Shown piece after piece: positions 17,101 to 29,786 of a DNA stretch of 64,000 nt (position 1 is its first letter; the number at the start of each line of letters is the position of its first letter). Made by a program: the position numbers and the translations under genes. The notes under the pieces were generated by a model that had not been told where the DNA came from, ran no database searches, and worked only from the letters and a program-made list of their open reading frames with translations. Origin of the DNA: Cruorifilaria tuberocauda (Eukaryota; Nematoda; Chromadorea; Rhabditida; Onchocercidae); NCBI GenBank assembly GCA_013365365.1, contig JABVXU010000089.1, forward strand, positions 62,001-126,000, written 5' to 3'.

Positions 17101-19251
17101 AAACCCCTCAATTTGGATTCATTTCTCTCCTGGTGGGCTTCCTACGCGAGTTTAGATGCGTGGTACCGGTGCGCACTAACCATTGACGATGATTTAATCC
17201 AAACCATATTCGTTCCAGGACAGCCTGAAAAGGGCAAAGGTAAGTAAGTTAAGAATAATTAATCACGATTATTTTGTCACATCGAGATATTAGTACTTTC
17301 ACTTACATTTTATGTAGAATTCATATATAGATCAATCAAAATCAGGCAATTTTGTGCTTGTAAATCGATATAAAATGTTTTGGATAACATTTGACTTAAT
17401 TTTACTAGGAATTATGCAATATAAGCTAAAAAAATGCAGTTTAATGGATGATAGATAGTGCAGATAGAGAAATCTAAGAAATTATTCATCTGGTAATTAT
17501 GTTTGATTAAATCGATTATCATAATTTCATTCCTATTACAAGTGATCTATGATGTATGATAATCAACAGAACAGTAAAAAAGATTACGATAATTTAGAAT
17601 AAGGAAGGTTTAGTACTGCCTTACGAATATATCTATCGGCAATATTGAAAATATTTAGTTTTCATTGGACAAGGTATAATGCATAACAGTATACAAATAT
17701 ATACCAATCACCATACTACTTGTTTTAATCCCAAATAGAAAGTTTTGGTTTTGCGTGAAAAAAATTCTTCAAATAGATCCAATGAACTGATCGACGAATT
17801 CATATCTGATGTCAAAATATTGGAAGTGAAGTAAAGAGTAATACAACAAAACCTTACAAACTTGACAAACCATGATGGGTACTAAGAAATAGCGGTTTTT
17901 CAAAGATATTTCGACAATGTTTTATCTATACAATAAAGCATAAATCACTTGTTGGTAATAAAATTCCCGAAAATTTCATATAATTCGAAGGAATGCTTTT
18001 CGTGGAAGAAAACGTGCAAAATATCTAATATTAGATGAAATCTAGATCTTTCAGGAAATATGAATCATCGCCTATTTATAAAGCGTAAAATTTCTATTCA
18101 AGCAGGAGCAATATGAATGCGATAATTCGTTTTGAAGTATGAAAGTTTGTGTACGAGAACAGGAGCCACTGTTGAAAACAAATAGTTTCCCAAAAACATT
18201 AACCGCTTTCATAGGCATAATAGATTTCGAAAAGGACGTAAATGTCATGTTTCCTTGCACTGATATATGTTTAGCTGCAAAAATGATTTTGCCCATCTAT
18301 TTTCTGAATCTTACCCCATTTAAAAAGAATAATGGAAAGCAATCGGAATAATCATTGATCATTAATGATTACAGTTCTCATAAATGCACATGGTTTATTA
18401 TTCAACATTGATACTTAAAGGAATTGTGAAGTGGCTGTCTGAAGATGTCATACTCAAATAGAAATTATTTTAAATAATGATTTATCGATTCCAGACTTAC
18501 TTTAACGTAATTTAATCGAAGTAAGATGCAAATTTATCTTCATTGTGATGGCCATTCATAATTTAGCCTTCTCATGAAAGCGGACGATATTTTTCCATGT
18601 TTCCTCGTTTTCAATGCTTTTCATTTTCTTTTCATTTTTACTTTAATGTTTTTAGTGTAACATTAGTTTTTCTAATTTGCCAAGTTAGAGTTTCTATCAC
18701 ACTGTCCATTATCACATATATCATTTCCGTTCCTACCGCTCGCTCTAACAGTGTTAAATTATTTTCATTATAATTTATTCTAATGCTTAGATTAATTATC
18801 TTTCTAGCAAATCTTTTCGTAAAACTAGTAACTGCTGTAGAGAACAGAAGATATACTGATGAGCAATCCTACATACCAACATTATTCCGATCGCTAACAT
18901 TGTGATTGCCATTATCCATTACCTCTACAACTGAAGCGGAATCAATACCACATGTAGTTTTTTGCTAAAATTTAATAATTTATCAGTAAGCTGAGAAAAC
19001 CTTTTAAATGAAAGCATTTCCTGAAAAACTGCCCCAATATTTGCGATAACATGCTGGTGAAATGATGTGATTATCCAGTGAAATTTCCAACTAAAAAATT
19101 TTCTTTTGTTGTTCAAGTTTGATGGTAGTAGTTCTAAAAAGACTTCATTTATTATTCTCATTATTTTGTTTCTTGCCTTTCCGGAGTTATTTTGACTCAA
19201 TTTTTATCATCATGAACCAAGATCCACAACAACTTATTTCAGATAAAGGGC
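14151..19251. other. Long non-coding stretch between PUR-alpha and the bacterial remnants
   Basis: Mostly unrecognised. Around 17085-17240 a T-rich AG acceptor precedes sequence ending in a good donor (AAAG|GTAAGTAAG). No frame through it joins cleanly to the exon at 20424, so at most it is a 5' UTR exon. A minus-strand ORF at 18925-19200 lies just downstream of the nuoA fragment in the same orientation; its origin is unresolved. The plus ORF at 15572-15823 resembles nothing I know. Confidence 0.45.
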
Positions 19252-19431
19252 TCAAGGGAAAAGAAAGACAAACTCTAAGTCAAATATTATAAATAATATC
19301 GCAATTAAGTAAAATTTAATATAAAAAACTTTCCTTGTCCTTACTGGAGGATTAAAACCGCATCCATATGCAGGAAGCTTTTCATTATGCGGCTTGCTTA
19401 CTGGGAAATATAAGTAATATACCGAAAATAA
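19252..19431 (-). pseudogene. nuoA: Fragment of bacterial nuoA (complex I subunit A)
   Basis: On the minus strand a 57-residue stretch reads like the C-terminal half of NuoA/ND3, a membrane subunit of NADH:quinone oxidoreductase. It runs from SKPHNEKLPAYGCGFNP to KFYLIAILFIIFDLEFVFLF. NEKLxAYxCGFNP and FYLIxILFIIFDLEhxFLFP are signature blocks of the bacterial form. It is broken: the conserved Glu of ECGF is Gly, the Trp codon after FLFP is TGA, and the N-terminal membrane segment is missing. A few matching residues continue after the stop (ALYLK). A mitochondrial ND3 origin is less likely, because the code and wording are bacterial. Wolbachia-type origin is inferred from knowledge of filarial genomes, not from a search. 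Confidence 0.85.
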
Positions 19432-19585
19432 AGGATACCTCTCCTTCTTGTCACTTTTGCATTTGATACTAAAATTATTCAGGAATAAAGGACACATCTT
19501 AATGTCACTACTGGATGGTATCATGGTGCGGGTATAATTTAATACCTTCATAATTACCTTTTGCTGTACCAAATACAAAAGCCTA

Positions 19586-19825
19586 CTAGCTTTTAGATTT
19601 CTCAAGACTCCTGTTTATGACAACAACTGTATCTCCAATTTTGTCATGCCAAGTTTGACAGCGCCTATCAAGATTTAAACATAAAAAGCCAAAAAGTAAT
19701 GATGAATCTGATAGCAATATAGAAAAAAACCTTTCTGTTGCTTGTTTTATCGTTATCATCTTGAAGGTCTGCATATCTAGATCTCTAAGTCCAAGTAATA
19801 ATTTTACAAGCGTAGTTTTTTTATC
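19586..19825 (-). pseudogene. Fragment of bacterial RDD-family membrane protein gene
   Basis: About 75 codons read like the C-terminal part of an RDD-domain membrane protein: KLLLGLRDLDMQTFKMITIK, then a hydrophobic segment SSLLFGFLCLNLD, then RRCQTWHDKIGDTVVVIN. The pattern (G)KLLxGLRVxD ... LDxRxQxWHDKxxxTVVV is characteristic of the family, which nematode nuclear genomes are not known to carry. The N-terminal membrane helices are not recognisable upstream. It lies about 160 bp upstream of the nuoA fragment on the same strand, so the two may be parts of one inserted bacterial segment. The function of RDD proteins in Wolbachia is not established. Confidence 0.75.
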
Positions 19826-20429
19826 CACATGTATATTATATAGGTAAAGAGTATAACGAACTGAGCTTTGATTTAGGATCAATAGAAAGGTGAGGTTTTT
19901 AATGGATGATTCCGAAGGTAGTCTTTTTGGATTAAAAAATTTATAAAGAATTATTTACTACTGCATATGTTTTCTTTACTCCTTTCTTATTTGTTTATAG
20001 TTCCTCTAACATCCAAATAAATCTGAGTAAAACGATTTCAGTACTAAATTTTAGCTATTACAAACACATTAGATCTTGAAACGATTCTTAGTCATCTGTT
20101 TTGAACAAATTGTTACACATCAGACGAATGAGCAGTAAAGTGACGGTAGCGGGGAGTACCGAGACTTAATATATGATATGTGATCTGTACAAGCGCTTCA
20201 ACATGATCGCTTATTAACCATACTTCACAGTGACTGGTGATATTTTGGTTATCTGAAATGCCTTTATTTTTTCATAATTACTTCCATATTAAGTATGTGA
20301 AGTTATAAGTCACAGTTTGCAACGATAACAAGTCAGTATTTACTGTTTATATCTGTTATAAACATTATACTGTTGATTTCCAATTAATTAAAAATTAATA
20401 TATGACATTGTTTTTCATTTCAGATTGGA
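19826..20429. other. Presumed 5' flank of the PHYHIP-family gene
   Basis: AT-rich sequence without a recognisable gene. It ends in TTTTTCATTTCAG at 20411-20423, a strong acceptor 6 bp before the ATG. That acceptor could serve either a 5' UTR intron or spliced-leader addition. Confidence 0.5.
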
Positions 20430-23400
20430 ATGTGGAGTGAACCCGAATTTCCATATCCTGAGACGGAATCGGCATATAGGCCGGTATTAACATGGCAACG
20501 TCGGCCTGCACGTTTCCCAATTCCGTATACTCGTCCACCGGACATGCCACCACCATTTATGAAGCCAGATATAAATATGATACGCATGGGTATCCCACCC
20601 CCATTTCGCATTCCAAGGATACCGCTTGAACTTGTAACTCCTCATGCCGGTTAGTTTTTTACTACAGAATAGAATTATCAAGTAAGTTCCAACAGACAAC
20701 CTGTGTATAAATGATTGTACAGCTTAGTATTAAATTATCATGCCATTAATATTTGGTCTCTTCGTTATTTTTATTTGCTTTAGCGTTTCGTTATTTTATA
20801 GCACTTGACTGCAGTCTTCTCATTAAATTTAGAAGTAGATAATATCTGAAACCACTTATTCAAATACAATCTTATTCAGAAATCACTATGTAAAAATGAA
20901 TTTGTCATAGAATTAATATATTTTATAGTACGCATATTAAAATGAAAAGTGCTTGAAATAAAAAAAAGACATGGAAATAGCGCCTTTTTCAGGTCCAGGA
21001 ATGCCACCTCCACCGTTGCGTCCGGTACGGTCTCCCAGTGTATCGTTGTACCAAGATTTCTCCGCACCCCCACGTCCTACGCCTATAAATATCAGCGTCC
21101 AAACCTCAGCACTGAAATGTAACATAGAATGGAAATCACCGGCAGTATCAAGTTTGTTCTCCTCGATATCACGTGTAGACTTTCCTTTTAAAGTTTCTGT
21201 CATTGACATTTGAGTTCTGATTTCGTAAAGGGAATAATTTATTAAATGAGATATTCAACTGAAGCAATAGAAATAAGATGATTCAAGAAATTACGAACTG
21301 CAAGTCCTGCCGTAAATGTAAGATTACATATGTGTTATTATTTAAGATGCCATTAGTCTCGGTACTCGGCACATTTTAATCATTATATGGAAAAAGATAT
21401 CTTCTTTTTCCTTATTCACAGTTCATTATTAGCATTGAATATTTCAAAATTAATTTCAGAAACGCTTAAGTATGCATACAAGTTGGAAGTTTGGGAGGGA
21501 GTTAGGTGTGACACGTATGATTTTCCGGCACACATCCTATCATATAAGTTAAGAACTACACCTGGTACAGTATATAAGGTAAGCATTATTTCTAAATGTT
21601 ATGATTTGCAAACCTTAGCCGAATTATGTAATGAATGGACCTATGAGTTAGAAATATTTGGATTCACTACAGTATTCACTGAGGATTATTAATGTGCAAA
21701 AATTTTTTGAATAGAGATCTATGTTTTCGCTCGCGTTACTTAAAATTTAGATAATTAAAGTAAGATCTTTCTGTCATATCTAATTGTTATTCCTGAATTT
21801 TGCTTTTTTCATATTAAGACATTTGCATATGTTATTGATGCATTCATCTTCATTTACTAACTTCAATTCATTGTATGGGATAATCGGTCAGAAAGATCCA
21901 AATTTTGGGATGTTGAAAGTGTATTCATGGATTAAGGAAATAGTGACTAATTTCTTTTATGTTAGCTTGAAACTAATATTTAATAAATATTCAATGATCC
22001 TCGTCATTTTTCAGCTTGAGTTATCCGCACGTGATACAAATAATACTGTTGTTGCTCTTGGAACGACTTGCATGAAAGCAGGTTTGTGATTATGCTTCAG
22101 TGTATTAATTGTGGACATGTGAAAGATGGAGCCAATTTTATCGAAAAGAAAAACTGTGGTTCAGCGATATTGCAGTGAGGTGTATTTTAGTTTTCTCAGC
22201 AGAAGAAATGCAGGCGCTTTACAAAAAGTCATTAGATTTCGTAGGAACAGTAATGCATTCGTTCCGCTTCCTTTATCGTTGCAAACCAAAGATTTATTAT
22301 GACGATATACAGGTATTCACATTTATGACTCAATCTTTAGTGTATTTCACTCTTTGATACTGAATAGTTTGAGTGTCTGGCATTACTTCGTGGTAATGCT
22401 TTGTGATTATATTTTGGTGAAATTTTGTTTTTATAGTGATATTTGGTATACCCAGCAGAGTTTTAGTAAGCTCATGTAAGTCAAGTAAGTCACAGACGGA
22501 GTTTTTTGATAAATTCATCATCTTATGTGCGGAGTTTTGAATAGTTTCATCGTGGTGGAATAATGGAAAAGTACATGAAGGATAATAATGGTCAGGCGGC
22601 GTCGTCAATTAATGGTGCTATAAGTGGTAAGTTTATCTAATTTCCAATGGCAACAATTAGCATACTGTAGACTGCAAAAAGATTTGGTGTCTACTATTGT
22701 ATTATGTCATAAAAATTTGTTTAGAACGAGGTTAAGCTATTTCGCTGTCCTCTTTCACTAAGAAATGTCTCCCAATTCACAACAGCAGTGCTGACAAATA
22801 AATATTTATCATGCTATAATTATGACATAATTTAGGTCTGTTTTTTTCTGCTCGGCTCTTACCTGACGGAAGTTTGCCCACTCACTCGCCTTTTGGTAAT
22901 GTTCGAATGTTAGTGCCGGCAATGACGCTACTTGACCCAGCTCGTGTAAACATGTACTTTTGCGATTTCTACTGCAACTATATAACTCATTATGTTACAG
23001 TTGTAATCTGCGAGAAGCATTCAGATGTGAGTTATGTCGGTGACTGCTTATTGCTTTTATGACACATTAAGTATTCGAATAAGATTTTATTTTCATTTAT
23101 TGTTTGCTGTAACTTTCATCAACGCTTTATGGAAGGTCTGCTTTCAGACTGATATTTTTTGCATGCAGCGCTTAATTAAATTGGCTCCGGATTCCAACCC
23201 ATTCTTACGAATTGTATTCAGACCTCCAATGTTTGAGCCTGAATTTTGGGTAAATAAGAATGTTTGGGTAGAGATATATTATACAGAAAACGTACCACTG
23301 AACTGGGGTCGATTTGATGCAATTACCGCTACCGGTGCAGGCACATCACGTGTGGGAGGCTTACCGCATAATAAGGTTTGTTTCTTATGGGGAAAGTTTT

Positions 23401-24231
23401 GTTTTTCTCATCTTATTGAAAGCATCAGTTAGAAAGCCGTTGTATCTTCGCAAACCTTATAATCATTGTGTGAATTGATGTACGTGATTATTTTTAGTTG
23501 TTTTACTAAATGACGTTTTAGCAATGTCAGATGTGCAATTTATATCCACAGAAAAATAATTCCACTGCCAAAATTGCCTCAACAAAGCTAAATTCAACAT
23601 TTGAATTGCTTCTGCATCTGGAACATAAAAGATTTGGTAATGAAAATATAAGTGAATCAGCTGATTTGATCGAGACAATCTGTTCTGTCATCGACTCTGT
23701 GGTTGAACAATGTTCACAGGATACAGAAAATGAAAGCAATAAGCAGGTAAGAAGCATTGATGAATCCTTATAAATAAGATGTTAATTTTCTGGCAATAAA
23801 TAGCTGTGAAGTTATTGGTTATGACAACTGGCGGACATCCGGCATTATATCATTTAAATATAAAATTTTGCTGGAGGTTACGACGAATTTAATGGAAGAA
23901 GAGCAGTTGTGAAAAAAGTTCTGGAATTTTTGTTAGGGTCGTCTCATTGTTGTTGGTAAGAACGACTTAATTCAATGATCAATGTCTTTGGCTTTTACAG
24001 GAAAGTGACGATGAAGGAAGAGGAAAGAGGAAACTAGAATCACCTGAAGAAATCATGCAGCGTCTTGATGCGCAGGATTTGTGCGAGGAGATGCAAGATG
24101 TTAAAAAATGTTTAAAAGCATTCGTTGATAGTATGGATAATGGCTTATCAAAGATTGAACGTTTGTTAAATGATGCGAGGCAGTTTTCAATGCACTCAAC
24201 ATTTTTGTCGCAAAACTGTTTTGTACGATAG
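20430..24231 (+). CDS. PHYHIP: PHYHIP-family protein with proline-rich N-terminal extension
   Basis: Family members (phytanoyl-CoA hydroxylase-interacting protein and PHYHIPL) contain an N-terminal fibronectin-III-like domain; their molecular role is poorly defined. Ten exons join in frame to 554 residues: 20430-20649, 20993-21192, 21471-21578, 22015-22081, 22200-22312, 22545-22626, 22836-23026, 23148-23375, 23522-23746 and 24001-24231. Residues 1-100 are rich in Pro, Arg and Met (RPPDMPPPFM, GPGMPPPPLRP). A beta-sandwich-like region follows (ISVQTSALKCNIEWKSP, YAYKLEVWEG). The family core is clear: FLYRCKPKIYYDDIQ, MEKYMKDNNGQAASSINGAI, GLFFSARLLPDGSLPTHSPF, NMYFCDFYCNYITHYVTVVI and WVEIYYTENVPLNWGRF. 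A C-terminal tail of about 150 residues, acidic and helical, goes beyond the human protein (about 330 aa). The start of exon 3 is uncertain: TTTCAG at 21458 is stronger but out of phase, so the AAG acceptor was chosen. Confidence 0.88.
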
Positions 24232-26248
24232 CTTGTTATATTTTAATTTATTTGTGGATCTCAAAGAAAATAATATATTAAAGAAGGAGTTAAATTGGCT
24301 TAATAATGTTACTGGGTCGTTTTGTATTATAATTGACTTGGTCTATATTATTTCAGTTGAATGACTTTAAGCGGAATATAATTTAACGTTGTTGATTGAA
24401 ACCGTTTGTTATGACTCACCGTTACCATGTTTATTTCCGTTTCTATGCATGTCCAATGTTTTCACTCTACGATCTCATCAATAGTCGATTTTCGCGTATC
24501 GTAGTTTTTGAACAGCATTGTGCGTTATCATTAGGCAATTAATCCATTTGTGTCGCCTTGCATGTTTTTGCACTTTTGATTGGTTGTTTCACATTTTGAT
24601 AAAAGTCCAATTAGTTTTTGTTCATATTCATCAGTCTATTTAGCTTGCACCACTGAATTATGAGTCTATTGTATTCAAATTGAAAAATATGCTCACAGAC
24701 ATCACTTTTTTAATACTGTCTGTACTAGTTAGTCAGTCGATGAGTGTGTCAGATGAAAAATAGGAATGAAAAAAACATATGCTAGTTACACGTTATCGAT
24801 GTTTTAAATGATTGCAACTTCACATGAGTTTCTGTATTAAATATGTACTTGCCGGTTTTCCAGAGATTATATCTGGCAGCAGAAGTAGCCCACGAATCAA
24901 TCTGTTTGTATTTTTCAGAAGTACATTCATTAGCTTTATTTTATTCCGTCACTTTTTTAAAATTAATTGTGAAGTAGATCTCGGAAATCGGAAAGAATGA
25001 CATTCATTATACGGAGCATTCTTCATGATATATATTAATAGCATTTTTTCTTAATTTTGGCAGTATATCTTTTTCCTTCCCATGTGTGTAGCTAATGTAC
25101 CATTTGCACGTCTTTGGATATGTGCAGAGCTTATGACAAGTGGAGATCATAGAAACTTGGTTTTTTTTTTGCAGGGGAATTAAATTTGTGCAGGTAGTTT
25201 GAAGTGCAGCAATCCGCAAACTCTTAATAACTATAAACCAGCATAAGGTAGACAGGCTATTTCAATTAAAGCAAGTAAAGATCTTGAGCAAGATATAGTA
25301 ATCTAGAAGTTCTGAATCTTTGCTAATTTCTACTGTTAGAAGTTGTCGACGGGACCTGTAGGTTGTTTTCTCCCATAGTGGCATCATCCTCTATTTGCAT
25401 ATTAGTTATGTGATTCTTTAATCTTATAGGTTCTGCATTCATTTTACTAACAGGTTCAAATTGTATTCTTTCTTTCTATTCGTAAGTTGCCTTGAGCGAA
25501 AAGTGCCTCATTATCAATGTTTTTGTTATTTGATGATACGCAAAACGTTTAAGATTCGCTCAAGTAAATAGTAATATTATGTATTCATTTTATTACTGAA
25601 GACTAACCTAGTGCAAGTATTTGAAATCGATTCGGTTTTTTCACTATGTGATTATATTTTTAATGCAAGCAAGATAAATTCTAAGCTAAATCATGGCTTT
25701 GATTAGATAATGTACTTTTGTTTTATGATTAGCGCCCTATTTTATTATTTCTTTCTTTCTTTTTTTTGTGGTGGATAAGTATTCGAATGAGTGGGGAAAC
25801 AGATTTTCAAATGAACTTAGAATAATTAATGGTCAAGGTTCGGAGCAGTAAAAGAAGCTGTGAGATTTATTGTTTTATATTTCATTCTGATATAATATCA
25901 AAAACTTGCGTGACGTAAGAGAGTGTTAGCTTATATCTTATATCTTTGATCTTTGATATTGTCTCTGTTACAATTAATTGGACTGGTGTTCCCTATTTTA
26001 TCCATCCATTTTACGAAATAGAGTTTGGGATTTATCAATTAATTTACTAAGGGAATTTTTTCATGGTTGCTTGAAGTTTTATTGTTGTAACTAGACTGAT
26101 ATTACTTCATTAAATGTTTTTTGTCGTTTCGACGTAGTTGATTTGGCAGTGAAATCAGCCTTCTGTTTAGCCCATGCTTAACGTATTAAACAGATATGCA
26201 AATCTCGGTACAAACTTTCATAGTAGATATTGCAGGTAGTTCATCTGT
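24232..26248. other. Intergenic stretch between PHYHIP-family and SETD4-type genes
   Basis: AT-rich. It contains the 3' UTR of the gene to the left and the promoter of the gene to the right. Short ORFs only. I see no recognisable element. Confidence 0.5.
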
Positions 26249-28868
26249 ATGAGTTGTACAGATTTTATGGATTGGATGATTGGAAATGGCGCACAGCATT
26301 TTGGTATCGATATCAGGGATTGTTCGAAGGAAGGTGGAAAGGGATTGTTTGCAACAACAGACTTTCGGGAGAATGAAACAATAATGTTCGTACCAGCCGG
26401 AATTATCATTACTGCTGGATTTGTTGCCGAGATACCGGATTATTGTGATGTTCTCAAAAGGTTCAGTTTAACCTATAAGCAGAAATATGTTCCATAATAT
26501 TTCTGAGAAAAGACAATAAATAGTGAAGGTCCCATAGAAATCCATCTAATTTAATCGGATTTTCCATGGAATCCTCCTAATGTGATCGCTTTGAAATTGA
26601 TGAAGCATTGGAAAATCGGATATTCAAGATCAAATCCAAATATGATTTCAGTTTTTCTTTAAAAAGCAACATTTACTCACTAGTATCTCTCTCAGTGGTT
26701 CTTATATAAATGAACCATATTTAACTAATAAATGTATAATGAAAAGGAAGCTGGTAACTTTATCTTTCCACTCCTATCACTGGTTATTAATTTAGATACC
26801 GTTTAAAACCATTCGAAGTACTAGTATATTTCTTCTTAGTGGAGAAAGATCGAAACTCGAAATGGGAACCCTATTTGAAAGTGCTTCCAAAATCATTCTC
26901 AACACCGGCCTACCTACATCCAAATTTGGAACCGGAAGATTTTCCATATTGCTTGAGGAAGCAATGGTGTATGCAAAAAAACGAATTGAAAATGATGTAT
27001 GAAAAGGTATACTTCTATTACTTTCATTATTAGATGATATAATATTTTCCTTCAGAAATATTTTATTTTCTTTGCAGTAGATAAAGATTTTTAAAATTTT
27101 ATATCCATCCGTAAGAGAAAATTAGAATTTCTTTAACAAATGAAATCGCAGTTCAAACCTAACTCATTCAATGTAATTATTCTCGTTCGTAGTTTCTGAT
27201 GATGTTGGCAGACAATACGACCTGGCATAATTTTCTGTGGGCCTGGCATATTGTAAATACCAGATGCATATATCGTTATAATAAACCTCATCCATTGATT
27301 GACAACGTTGAAGGCGATTTGCTTGCAATTGTACCTTTTATCGACATGCTAAATCACAGCAACGATAATCAGGTATTATGTTCTTCTTTGTGCTTAAATG
27401 GGTCATTTATTGGTTTTAATTAACAAATAAATAATTTTAAAATTCCACTAAAATAGTTAAAAAAAATCGATTTTGTAAAGTGATATTTTAGACTATAATA
27501 TTTTGTCATTAAGTGTTGCGCAATGTGGGATAGTAGACTAAACTTATATAAAGTAACCGCTACTCGATCTATCCGTGAAGGAGAACAGATATTTATCTGT
27601 TATGGCAGTCATACAAATGGATCATTGTGGATTGAATATGGTTTTTATCTGAAGGATAATATCTGCAATAAAGTTGAAATCTCACTTGGCTAGTTTTATT
27701 TGAAATATTACTAATGCCAATGATAGTCATTCAATTTTCCTTCTTCATTTCGTTGAGAAAGTAAAAAGTTCTTAGTTGACGAATCTTGATCGTGAACACT
27801 TTGAACAGAATTAAAACAACAATGACATCTAGCAAAATTGGAAATGTTTTTGTAAAGTGAATCATTTTCATAGATACAAAACAGTAACTTTTACTAAAAT
27901 GAATCGTTTTGATTTTAGAGTCTGTAACAAGAGTCATTAAGTGAAAAAAAGGTGGGATACCTTGCTCGGTTTCCTATAAGTTCAGTACAGTGCATTTTTA
28001 GACGACTTTATGCGACTTGCAAGTGCTGCTGGAATCAGTTTTTCAGATTTACATAGAAAAATAGTTTTTCAAGCAAATTTCCCATGGTAATTTTTCTGTC
28101 TCGTTTGTCTTTTTTTATTTGTTGAACTCTGTGGTAACATTAAATACAACACATATTTATAATTTATAGCCTACAAGTATTTACTTCTTTGTTCAAAAAA
28201 AAATCTTTAAATATTTCATATTCTCTCTCCATTAGCAAAATCGGCTGTCATTTGATAATCTGAGGTCCTAAATAAGTTCACATTTTTCGATGCTCTCTGG
28301 TACATCATCTAAAGCAACCATTTCTCAGAACAGCGGTTCGAATATTCAAGAGTTCAAGAGAAACTTAAAAAAGTTTAATAATTAATTAAATGATATTACC
28401 ATATTCAGGCGTGCATGGTCCGCCAAAATCTTTGCAGTAATTTTCAGTTTTATATACGCCAGTGACGTGAAGCCAAATTTTGGACTTAAAGCAAATTTAG
28501 CATTGCTGAAAATGAGTCACTCAAAATTGTAAGTTTCGGCATAATTTTTATTTTGCTCTTTAATCCACTTAGTTATCTATAATATTTTGGATTCTTCCTA
28601 TAGATTAGTGTCAAATTCCTTTTTATTAATTAAGAAACTTATTGGAGAAAACATTTTTATAAAAATGTATGGTATAAAAAGCTTCAGGCAGCACTGGTCG
28701 AAGGTGATCTATGAAGAATCGGAAGCTGTAGCAGACAGTGATGTTCTCATGATTGTGCGTTTGCTACGCGATGAAATGATCAAGAATGGAAAGAGATCAC
28801 CTCAAGAAACACGGTGGTTATGGAGTGAACAAACTGCGTTATTCCATATCCTGCTCAACGCTAATTAA
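26249..28868 (+). CDS. SETD4: SETD4-type SET-domain protein (probable lysine methyltransferase)
   Basis: SETD4 belongs to the Rubisco-LSMT-like group, in which a SET domain is split by an inserted region and followed by a substrate-binding domain. Modelled exons are 26249-26460, 26796-27006, 27193-27372, 27514-27692, 27991-28086, 28170-28190, 28448-28528 and 28604-28868, in frame, 414 residues (human SETD4 is about 440). Visible are GGKGLFATTDFRENETIMFV (SET N-terminal part), KPFEVLVYFFLVEKDRNSKW, WEPYLKVLPKSF, FLWAWHIVNTRCIYRY, the catalytic half AIVPFIDMLNHSNDN, and REGEQIFICYGSHTN...LWIEYGF. NHS and the YG of ICYG are the SAM-binding and catalytic elements, and both are intact. The 21-bp exon and the exon joins after 28086 are the least certain. 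The start follows a CAG acceptor at 26233-26235. The substrate is unknown. Confidence 0.85.
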
Positions 28869-29770
28869 ATATATGACTAATTCCTTTTACGTAGATTGAT
28901 GCATTGTGTATGGCTTTCCTTTTTGATGAATTTGTTAGAGACCCATTGTGACTCTCATTTTAATAGCATTTTTAATATCTTGAAATTTGCTAGAGATTTT
29001 TTTAACCTATGAAAAATAATACTGTGAAGATTTTCTAGCTTAACAGTTTATATTTCAGGATATTATATTGTTCCGGTTTTCTTGGGAGATATCAATAGTC
29101 TACTTCGCACAATACCTACAGAAACAGTTCAGAACCTCTACCTCTGAATTGTAAGTACAGTTGACAGCAAAATTTACTTACTTCCAGTTAGCCCGAGCTT
29201 TCAGAGTAACAACTATAAAATCGAAGTGACATCCTTCACGAAGACTAGTAGTAAGATAAAAAAATTTGAGGCAGCTACGTTATCAGGCAAATCACATATT
29301 CCCACGACACGGAACAGAAGTTATCTTCAAAGTTAAGTATTGTGGTCACGGGGCTCAGGACTACTTTTTAGATAACCAATTACAAAAAGTTCCTTCATTT
29401 TCAAAAACTAAGTAACCAAAAGGAATTCTAAGTTTAAAAACATTCAGAATTTTTTGCGGAAAAATTCTCCAACACTGTGCATTTACAACTGTTTGCACTC
29501 TATCATAAATTTAGGTACTATTAGCTTCCTAGTCTCGGTTCATAAGAGTTACAAAGAAAGGAAAGAAAGCAACAGGATTAGATTTTAATGCGAATTATTA
29601 AAAATTTCAATATATTATTTACTGCTAAAGATTATACAAGCGATAAATCCTAAAATTCATCAATAGCTTTATCAACAGCATAAAAACAAACTGTTGACAC
29701 AACTAAGCACAACCAGTCACAACATAGAAATTGAAAACTTGCACATTTCATTAAACTAGGGCAGAATAAC
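28869..29770. other. Non-coding stretch between convergent genes
   Basis: Follows the SETD4-type gene. AT-rich sequence with no open frame of note. Confidence 0.5.
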
Positions 29771-29786
29771 CTTGTTTATTAATTTG

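Noticed and set aside
17085..17240. Coding exon of the PHYHIP-family gene at 17.1-17.2 kb
   Set aside because: No frame joins in phase to the exon at 20424 without a stop; at best it is untranslated.
27681..28002. A GC-AG intron in the SETD4-type gene
   Set aside because: A normal GT donor at 27693 and a CAG acceptor before 27991 give a longer in-frame join reading GYAFLDDFMRL.
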